Shown one piece after another: positions 15,406 to 21,205 of a DNA stretch of 21,205 nucleotides; the stretch's first letter is position 1; each line of letters starts with the position of its first letter. A program made the position numbers and the translations under genes. The notes below the pieces were generated by a model. It was not told the DNA's origin. It was given only the letters and a program-made list of their open reading frames with translations, and searched no databases. Origin of the DNA: CAZIKB01 sp964539665 (lineage in GTDB: Bacteria; Zhuqueibacterota; Zhuqueibacteria; Oceanimicrobiales; Oceanimicrobiaceae); assembly GCA_964539665.1 (NCBI GenBank), contig CAZIKB010000113.1, positions 1 to 21,205 of the forward strand, given 5' to 3'.

Positions 15406-16453
15406 TCTTGCGGCTCATTTCATTTGAAATTTTGAGAGCTTCATCAAACCATTGTTCTGGTATGAGTGATCCTCGAATTTTTGGATACGTTGCTTCAGTG
15501 GCCAATCGCCATTCATTAAATTGTTCTTGAGTAGGTGTAATGATCTTTAGACCGCGTTTTTGCATTACCGCCATTGCTTCCTTTTCCATGCGGCGAATTT
15601 CGGTTCGCACGCGTGAACCAGTCGCCTCAGCAATCTTCTTTAGTTGTGGCCGCAATGCTTCAGGTATCTTGTTCCAGGTTTTCAAACTAATTACTGTAGC
15701 GCCAATTAATGGCGCCCACGACATGTCTATCATATATTCTGTAAAAGGAAACCACTGGCTGGCTAAGGCCAGGATCGGTGTTGTATTGAATGCATTAATC
15801 ATGCCCGTTTGCAAGCCGGGTAAAATATCTGTTGCAGCAAGTGGGACTACTTTAAAACCAGCGGACTGCCATATTTCAACCGCTCGATCATCTCCAGACC
15901 AGACAAACAGCTTGGCTTTCTGAACCACCTCCACCGACGGGATACTTTCCGGGACGAAAAATCGTACCCAACCAGCATCACCCCAGTTTAGAATTACAAA
16001 ACCCTTCTGTTCAAAAAGAGTTTCCAATCGTGATGACATGGCCTGGCGTACAATATCGAGACCTTCCCAGGAATCAACAGCCATGGGAATAGATAACACG
16101 TTAATCTCTTTAGCAATCACACTTAGTCCATTATTACTTATTGCCGCTGCATGCAATTGACCTATTCTGATTTTACGAACCATATCAGACTCATCTCCCG
16201 CTACTCCTCCGGGATATATGCGTAGAGAAATTTTACCTTCACTGACTTTGTGCCAATCAGATGCCATATCTTTTATAATTTCGTGCCAGGGCGAGCCATT
16301 TGGCGCCATAGTAGATAATTTGATAATCATTGGTTTTGAATCAGCCTTATTTCTATTACCAGCGCTGACAGATTCAACATTAATTAAAAGTGTGGAAAAT
16401 GTTAAAATAATTATAAAAAATATACTACACACATATTGTATTTTTATATTCAT
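15395..16453 (-). CDS. dctP: TRAP transporter substrate-binding protein (DctP family)
   Basis: Periplasmic binding protein that delivers a substrate, usually an organic acid, to the DctQM permease; 352 aa from the chosen start. The longest frame starts at TTG 16510 inside the upstream gene. ATG 16453 has AGGAG 7 nt upstream and opens a signal peptide (MNIKIQYVCSIFFIIILTFS, cleavage near VSA/GN). Mature features are IKLSTMAPNGSPWHEIIKDM, ISLRIYPGGVAGDESDMVRKIRIGQLHAAAIS, the WGDAGWVRFF segment carrying an Arg in the family's ligand-binding region, and GLQTGMINAFNTTP. It lies 16 nt after tatT and overlaps dctQM. The ligand cannot be deduced. Confidence 0.93.
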   Translation of the reverse strand: MNIKIQYVCSIFFIIILTFSTLLINVESVSAGNRNKADSKPMIIKLSTMAPNGSPWHEIIKDMASDWHKVSEGKISLRIYPGGVAGDESDMVRKIRIGQLHAAAISNNGLSVIAKEINVLSIPMAVDSWEGLDIVRQAMSSRLETLFEQKGFVILNWGDAGWVRFFVPESIPSVEVVQKAKLFVWSGDDRAVEIWQSAGFKVVPLAATDILPGLQTGMINAFNTTPILALASQWFPFTEYMIDMSWAPLIGATVISLKTWNKIPEALRPQLKKIAEATGSRVRTEIRRMEKEAMAVMQKRGLKIITPTQEQFNEWRLATEATYPKIRGSLIPEQWFDEALKISNEMSRKNGL

Positions 16454-16460
16454 CACACAG

Positions 16461-16465
16461 CTCCT
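16461..16465 (-). promoter_or_regulatory. Ribosome binding site deciding the dctP start
   Basis: AGGAG on the minus strand, 7 nt before ATG 16453 and just after the tatT stop codon (16470). It rules against the longer frame opening at TTG 16510. Confidence 0.75.
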
Positions 16466-16469
16466 GATA

Positions 16470-17525
16470 TCAATAGTCGTCCAAATAAAATAAATAGTCA
16501 ATTTTTTCAAGCAGTACGGCCGCCTTTCTTTGAGCGAGAATATTCGCTAATCTTTTTTCAGGAAATTGATTGTAGTCGAATTCAAGCGCTTCAGTGAGTA
16601 GAGCCTTGAAGCGACTTCTATCCTGTTGTTGGACACAAACAGATTCTGCAAAAAAGACTAACGCGCTAATCGAGCGGCCATTACTTAATTCCATCGCACG
16701 ATGAAAATGTTTTTCAGCCCGGGCAATACCGCCACCTTCTGCCTCAGACCGGCCAGCATCAAAAATGATGAAAAATTCGTGTATCGCGCCATATTCCCAC
16801 GATTCATTTAATTCCAGAGCGCGCTCCAGAAGGGCACGAACAATTGGTAAATCGCTTACGAGCGCCATGTCATCTTTCGCAGTTGAAATAGCTGAACCCC
16901 AAGCCACACCAGTCCAATAAAGCGCCGGAACAGCAACAAATTTAACACGCGATACTGCCGCAAAGGGATCAGTAAAAAGGGTCTTTTTAATACCAGGATA
17001 GTCCAATTCCAAAGCCCTCAAACCGTAATCGCGAGCTCTGATGAACATACGCCTGGCACGCCCACGTCCTTTACGTGTTACGCCAAGATCATTGAATTCC
17101 ATTGCATCAGCCGGCTGCAGAACATAGGCGTGGGCATATTGTACAAAACCAGATGCTGCTGATATCAGAAGACCTTTGTGATTTGGAGAAGACTGCAAAA
17201 GAGTTTCCATGGTCTTGAGTGCAAACGGAAGGGCCTCTCCTACAAGTTCGGGATCGTCGTCGGTTGCATAGACATTAACCGTTCCTTCGCTGAGAGTATT
17301 GGCCAGGGAATTGACAGCCATTTTTTTGATGGAACATCCACTAAAAAACATTATAAGGATTATTGTTGAAATTGAACCAACAATGTTTATTTTGAATAGA
17401 GAGAATATCTCTGAAACTCTATCAAAATGTACCACTTCGTAAATAATACCGTAAATTGGTTCAATATAGAATTTTTTGTGTTTTTTCCAGCATTTCCTCA
17501 TCAGAAATAACATCAAGGATTTCAT
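16470..17525 (-). CDS. tatT: TRAP transporter TatT component family lipoprotein (TPR)
   Basis: Periplasmic TPR-type lipoprotein, 351 aa in the longest form. The TatT family is known from Treponema pallidum, where TatT forms a trimer that binds the TRAP binding protein TatP. Here the gene directly precedes dctP and dctQM, the same association. A lipobox FSGC places the lipid anchor at Cys64 after the hydrophobic STIILIMFFSG. The N-terminal ~40 residues before this signal (MKSLMLFLMRKCWKKHKKFY...) are unusual, so the true start may be later, for example GTG at codon 31. Helical repeat content is visible in ALKTMETLLQSSPNHKGLLISAASGFVQYA, FIRARDYGLRALEL and AEKHFHRAMELSNGRSISALVFFAES, typical of the family. 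Confidence 0.88.
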   Translation of the reverse strand: MKSLMLFLMRKCWKKHKKFYIEPIYGIIYEVVHFDRVSEIFSLFKINIVGSISTIILIMFFSGCSIKKMAVNSLANTLSEGTVNVYATDDDPELVGEALPFALKTMETLLQSSPNHKGLLISAASGFVQYAHAYVLQPADAMEFNDLGVTRKGRGRARRMFIRARDYGLRALELDYPGIKKTLFTDPFAAVSRVKFVAVPALYWTGVAWGSAISTAKDDMALVSDLPIVRALLERALELNESWEYGAIHEFFIIFDAGRSEAEGGGIARAEKHFHRAMELSNGRSISALVFFAESVCVQQQDRSRFKALLTEALEFDYNQFPEKRLANILAQRKAAVLLEKIDYLFYLDDY

Positions 17526-17676
17526 TGTAATTCCATGTCTTTAAAAATTATCGCTGGATATATGCAACCAGTAAATTACATGGCTGGGCTCATCACCTCA
17601 TTTTATTATGAATGGGTGGATCTTTAATTGCAAGAATGGGTATTGTGGACCTGAATTGCGAAATATAAACCAATTC

Positions 17677-17706
17677 ATACATTATAACGAACATTATTTA
17701 ATGTAT
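17677..17706. repeat. 8-bp inverted repeat ATACATTA/TAATGTAT upstream of tatT
   Basis: ATACATTA (17677-17684) and TAATGTAT (17699-17706) are exact reverse complements around a 14-nt AT-rich spacer, about 150 bp before the TRAP operon. A TATAAT on the minus strand (17686-17681) overlaps one arm. This could be an operator over a promoter, but the region is AT-rich and chance is a real alternative. Confidence 0.25.
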
Positions 17707-17813
17707 AATCAATATTATAAAACTCAAGCAATTTGTCCAAAAATTCATAGTCATGGCTAATTTTTAATTGGTGAAATAATTAACAATGTGTTCGAAAAAT
17801 CTACCGGCCAATT

Positions 17814-20306
17814 TCAATTTGATGGACTTAAAATAGTACTACCTTCAGCAACAGACTCAACTTTTTCGCGTGAATAAAATACGGGAAAATATTTACCTTC
17901 TGCCCACATTTTGAATAAATCTGCATAGTGGCTATTATTCGGATCGCCAGACTGGCCTGGTGCATTCGTGCCGACAGACCTATCCCAATTGCCCGTATCA
18001 GCGATAATTCGAAAAGAGGCGCCAGATCTTTGATTGTCCGCGCCCGAAGTGCTATTCACAGTGTAACCATAACCACCCCTTGGAAGCGGCCCAATATTCA
18101 TTTTACGGCTTATTTCATCATTAACTGCATTGCTTAACAAATGTTTCAATTTGCTGTGATGATATTTTTCCTGACCGTATTGCCAATTCCTCATGCTTGA
18201 TCCGAGTTTTTTCTTTAATTCCTCAACCGCATTTTTCAGGCTATTTATGAGCAATGCGTCTCGTCCCGCGATTGGATCCGCTCCGAACTGTCCATCCGGA
18301 GAAATCAGCCATTCGATCATACGCACCTTTGAAAGGCTCGTGATGAATTTGCGTCCGTTTTCCGGCACAAGAAGATCGAGTAGGTTCTGTTGTAATTTTA
18401 TTTCCCACATTGAATAAATGGCCGCGGCAATGGAGTTTTTATTCATGACATAATCCCAGCTCATAAGTTCTGCCATCGCCTGCTGGATTCGTTTATTTGG
18501 TGATTTTAACTCGTGCAAAAGCGGAACAAGCGCTCGTGCGGGCAATGAAAGTTCATCCTGCTGCAAACGCATATTGTCTATCAATGTGAATTTTCGCCCT
18601 GAATTTAGAACTTCTTCTATACGGTTAAATCGAAAAGGATCAGACCAGCTCAGCCCAATAAAATAAGGGTAGTCCAGCGGCACATTGTTTTGGTTTGCCG
18701 TAGCCCAATGTTCTGCAGTTGGATTATGGACATGCGGCAGGAATTTAATTGGTAAATATCCTGTCCATTCGAATCGGCCGTCGCCAGGAACCGGTAACAT
18801 ACCATCCCAGCCCTTACGCAATGGAGTCATTCCAACCGCCTGCCAGCCGATGTTACCGTAAATATCAGCCCAAACCATATTTTCTGGCGGGGTACCGGAA
18901 AAACTACAGGCTTCGCGAAACTCCTGCCAGTTCTTTGCCTGGTCCATACGCAGGCTTGCCAGGTAAGGCGCGGTGCCGATCTCCAGCCAGGCCGCTTTTA
19001 GCGCATAGGCTTTATGAGACTCTTTATCTTCATAGAGCACAGGCCCGTGACGAGTGTATTTTAATTCAACCGTGGCCGGCTCCTGCCCTTTTACTGGAAT
19101 GTTTTCTTCAATGACTTTCATCGATTCCCATTCGCCTGCATAGCGATATTGGTTTGGATTATCAGGATTGGTATCGTAAACAAACACATCCTCCTGATCT
19201 ACGCGGAAGATGGTCAGACCCCAGGCGCCTTTTTCATTGTGCCCGATGGAAATACCGGGAAGCGTCGGTTCGCCGCCACCGATGACGTTCCAACCCGGTG
19301 CACTCAGGTGGGCCCAGTAGCGCAGGGATGGCACCTGCAGACTGCGATGCGGATCATTGGCCATGATCGGAAATCCCGAAGCCGTTTTCCTCCCGCTCAG
19401 CACCCAGTTGTTGCTGCCGATTTCGCTTATATATTCATTTAAATCAACATCCTCTTTTAAATCTCCCATTGACGGGGAACCAAGGGGGGTGTTTAAGGCT
19501 AACATATCCACAGAATTTCCAGAATATTCCATCAATCCAACTTTGCTCGATTTTGCTCTCAAGCTTCGAACCGCAATATCATCTGGCTCAAATCCTGGCG
19601 GTCTTCGTGACGCATTGTAGATTTCCATAATCTCGTTTGAAATGAGCTCAAGGTCCAGTCCGTTTTTGGGGATGAGCTCTGGAGTACCGTGATGAAAGTT
19701 GAGCAAACTCTCTGTTTTTTTAGCACCAATTGCATGGACTGCCTGTGCCATGTTAATTTCAAATCTTGCCCCAAAAAACAGACCATTGTGACGAGAGACT
19801 ACGATTTCAGGTGTCCAATACTCTGGCTTGATACCTAACAGCTTAAATTCAATCGGCAGCAGGCCAGGATTTTTTCGGGTTAAATCGATATAAGCATTGA
19901 TGCCTTTCACAAATGAAGTGATAATCTCTTTACCGTCCGGGTGATAGTGGTTCATTTCCAAATCCAGATCCTTGCGCAGCTTCAGGAGCCGGGCGCCGAT
20001 GTCGTGGTTCAGCGCTTTCTTTCCCTGGATTTCTGCTAATAAACCCAAAGCTCGTCTTCGCCACATTTCCAGTTGAAACAGGCGATCCTGCGCCGCATTA
20101 AATCCCTGTGCAAAAAACAGATCGGCTTGATTCTGTGCGTAGATGTGCGAAATTCCCCAGCGGTCTTTGATGATTTCTACGGATTGCTTTAGACCTGGAA
20201 TTGTAAGGCTATCCGCCTTTGAGTTGGCCCCTGCAGATTTTAAATTCAAAACCAGTAGAAGAATAAAAACAACGAGTATTACAAAACGACTTTTCAATTG
20301 ATTCAA
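17814..20306 (-). CDS. Penicillin acylase family protein (Ntn hydrolase, periplasmic)
   Basis: Self-cleaving amidohydrolase of the penicillin/cephalosporin/acyl-homoserine-lactone acylase family, 830 aa from the chosen start. The frame opens at TTG 20324, but AGAGGAGG lies inside it and sits 7 nt before TTG 20306, which opens a normal signal peptide (MNQLKSRFVILVVFILLLVL, cleavage near AGA/NS). The alpha chain starts with VEIIKDRWGISHIYAQNQADLFFAQGF and DRLFQLEMWRRRALG, standard for the family. Autocleavage should occur before Ser298 in EIGSNNWVLSG; that Ser becomes the N-terminal nucleophile of the beta chain. ANDPHRSLQVPSLRYWAHL and GGGEPTLPGISIGHNEKGAWGLT follow. Residues near the C-terminus (GGYGYTVNSTSGADNQRSGASFRIIADTGNW) also fit. 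The amide substrate is unknown. It follows the nitroreductase gene on the same strand. Confidence 0.93.
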   Translation of the reverse strand: MNQLKSRFVILVVFILLLVLNLKSAGANSKADSLTIPGLKQSVEIIKDRWGISHIYAQNQADLFFAQGFNAAQDRLFQLEMWRRRALGLLAEIQGKKALNHDIGARLLKLRKDLDLEMNHYHPDGKEIITSFVKGINAYIDLTRKNPGLLPIEFKLLGIKPEYWTPEIVVSRHNGLFFGARFEINMAQAVHAIGAKKTESLLNFHHGTPELIPKNGLDLELISNEIMEIYNASRRPPGFEPDDIAVRSLRAKSSKVGLMEYSGNSVDMLALNTPLGSPSMGDLKEDVDLNEYISEIGSNNWVLSGRKTASGFPIMANDPHRSLQVPSLRYWAHLSAPGWNVIGGGEPTLPGISIGHNEKGAWGLTIFRVDQEDVFVYDTNPDNPNQYRYAGEWESMKVIEENIPVKGQEPATVELKYTRHGPVLYEDKESHKAYALKAAWLEIGTAPYLASLRMDQAKNWQEFREACSFSGTPPENMVWADIYGNIGWQAVGMTPLRKGWDGMLPVPGDGRFEWTGYLPIKFLPHVHNPTAEHWATANQNNVPLDYPYFIGLSWSDPFRFNRIEEVLNSGRKFTLIDNMRLQQDELSLPARALVPLLHELKSPNKRIQQAMAELMSWDYVMNKNSIAAAIYSMWEIKLQQNLLDLLVPENGRKFITSLSKVRMIEWLISPDGQFGADPIAGRDALLINSLKNAVEELKKKLGSSMRNWQYGQEKYHHSKLKHLLSNAVNDEISRKMNIGPLPRGGYGYTVNSTSGADNQRSGASFRIIADTGNWDRSVGTNAPGQSGDPNNSHYADLFKMWAEGKYFPVFYSREKVESVAEGSTILSPSN

Positions 20307-20313
20307 AGGTCTT

Positions 20314-20321
20314 CCTCCTCT
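20314..20321 (-). promoter_or_regulatory. Ribosome binding site showing a TTG start for the acylase
   Basis: AGAGGAGG on the minus strand with 7-nt spacing to TTG 20306. There is no in-frame ATG nearby, so the protein most likely begins at this TTG with the sequence MNQLKSRF. Confidence 0.7.
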
Positions 20322-20387
20322 CAAATCACAATTACAATAATTTGCACAAATATTGGCCCTTTTAACCAGTGTTCAAAAACTTATTAG

Positions 20388-20957
20388 TCAGCCAATGATG
20401 ATATCATCCAATGACCGCTTCGGCACATGATGTACCCCTCTACTATCGCGCCAATACTTGATGTCTCCTGAGGCTTCGACCGCATCTATTTTGACGGTCT
20501 CTGCGGATTTGCCAAGAGCCAACACCAGCATAATCTCATAGTGAGATGGGATGTCCAGAGCTTTCCTCAGATCATCTCTTTGAACCGACAGGATTATACA
20601 GCCGCCTAAACCCTCTTCTGTTGCGCCCAAAAGAATGCTTTGTGCACCTATGCCGCAATCATAAGCAAAAGATTTGCCAATCCGGGTGTCGCCGAGCATG
20701 ATGATATATGCGGAAGGTCTTTCTCCTTCGGAAGGACCAGGCCAGTCCTGGATGTACCCGGCCCAGGCAAGGTGCTGAAATATCAAAGCATTCTTTTTGC
20801 GGTCATGTGACAGTACATATTTCAGCGGCTGTAAATTGCTTGCTGATGCAGATAACCTTGCAAGATCAACCAGTCTTTTCAGAGTCGCAAGATCAACAGC
20901 AACCTCCTCCTCAAATCTACGATAGCTTCTGTTTTTAAATATTAAATCTCGTATCAT
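20388..20957 (-). CDS. Nitroreductase family protein
   Basis: FMN-dependent oxidoreductase of the nitroreductase fold, 189 aa, a usual length for the short members. The N-terminus shows the FMN-phosphate contact motif as KNRSYRRFEEE, followed by LARLSASASNLQPLKYVLS, where SNLQP is the typical SASNxQP-type motif. The second half has DCGIGAQSILLGATEEGLGGCIILSV, the conserved GAAxxNxxLaAxxxGLGxC-like region. A GGGAGAG ribosome site stands 6 nt before the ATG. It precedes the acylase by about 80 bp, so co-transcription is likely. Members reduce nitroaromatics, flavins, enones or act in biosynthesis; the in vivo substrate cannot be told. Confidence 0.9.
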   Translation of the reverse strand: MIRDLIFKNRSYRRFEEEVAVDLATLKRLVDLARLSASASNLQPLKYVLSHDRKKNALIFQHLAWAGYIQDWPGPSEGERPSAYIIMLGDTRIGKSFAYDCGIGAQSILLGATEEGLGGCIILSVQRDDLRKALDIPSHYEIMLVLALGKSAETVKIDAVEASGDIKYWRDSRGVHHVPKRSLDDIIIG

Positions 20958-21096
20958 TTGGCTCTCCCGAAAGAATTAAAGTTATGTAGTGGTTTCCGTA
21001 TTTCTCTTTTACTATATTCTCTGAAACCTCAAAAGCGATAAACCTTTTGATCCCCTTTGTATCAATTTCTTTACCAGGTTGAAGTTAGTAAGAGAA

Positions 21097-21165
21097 TCAT
21101 ACGAAGTCAAGAGTAAAATTGGTCCTGACCCCGTGAAAAAAAATACCTGCCTGTCGAGTAGACAT
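21097..21165 (-). pseudogene. 22-codon ORF with strong ribosome site; possible stub of a REP-associated transposase gene
   Basis: ATG 21165 has AGGAGT (21172-21177) 6 nt upstream, an ideal ribosome site, and encodes MSTRQAGIFFHGVRTNFTLD plus FV before TGA. The opening loosely resembles the N-terminus of Y1/RAYT transposases of the type M-x-RQAR-x-x-x-PG, and the frame runs into a REP-like GGGGTCAGGACC string. I read it as a deletion remnant in which all but the first codons of such a gene were lost. A leader peptide or chance are alternatives. Confidence 0.25.
21121..21132. repeat. REP-like GGTC-CT-GACC motif
   Basis: GGTCCTGACCCC (minus strand GGGGTCAGGACC) contains the inverted repeat GGTC/GACC with a 2-nt centre. 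GGGGTCAGG-type strings recur next to RAYT-type transposases in several Gram-negative groups; this is recalled knowledge, not searched. Confidence 0.35.
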
Positions 21166-21205
21166 AATATGACTCCTATATTAATACACGTACATTAAGA
21201 CAATA

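Overview
The window is a protein-coding stretch of a bacterial genome of moderate GC (roughly low to mid 40s percent by eye). It has no rRNA, tRNA, CRISPR array or intact mobile element. The gene set (Opp peptide importer, secreted S9 peptidase, TatT-type TRAP transporter, periplasmic Ntn amidase, GMC/Gfo-Idh pair) and the style of the intergenic repeats suggest an uncultivated Gram-negative heterotroph, perhaps of the FCB group (Calditrichota, KSB1 or Marinimicrobia-like). That placement is an inference from gene content only; no phylogenetic marker is present.

Layout. (1) 1-5651, minus strand: an oligopeptide/dipeptide ABC importer in the order oppA-oppB-oppC-oppD-oppF. oppF runs off the left edge. 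A heptameric TATCGAA repeat array lies in the oppA-oppB gap. (2) 5652-6332: a 680-bp AT-rich divergent region with a small ORF or gene remnant, a perfect 10-bp inverted repeat and a plausible promoter for the next gene. (3) 6333-8411, plus: a secreted S9 (prolyl oligopeptidase family) peptidase. Next to a peptide importer this suggests peptide scavenging. (4) 8412-9839: an island unlike its surroundings. It holds a REP-like multi-hairpin element, a GC-rich Tat-exported alpha/beta hydrolase and the decayed 3' end of another gene. (5) 9840-13228, minus: a compact three-gene cassette of a GMC-family FAD oxidoreductase with an unusual Cys cluster, a Gfo/Idh/MocA oxidoreductase, and an unrecognised 8-TM membrane protein built from two copies of a 4-TM unit. 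(6) 13552-17525, minus: a complete TRAP transporter operon, tatT (TPR lipoprotein) - dctP (binding protein) - fused dctQM. (7) 17814-20957, minus: a nitroreductase-family protein followed by a large penicillin-acylase-family Ntn hydrolase. (8) 20958-21205: a non-coding edge with a REP-like GGTC/GACC motif and a 22-codon ORF with a good Shine-Dalgarno site, possibly the stub of a REP-associated transposase gene.

Taken together the genes describe uptake and breakdown of peptides, amides and organic acids (Opp, TRAP, S9 peptidase, Ntn acylase, esterase-like hydrolase) plus one redox cassette of unknown substrate (GMC, Gfo/Idh, duplicated membrane protein). I consider that cassette the most likely place for undescribed biology. 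Several start sites were moved from the longest-ORF start because a clear Shine-Dalgarno sequence decides them (oppA, dctP, acylase).
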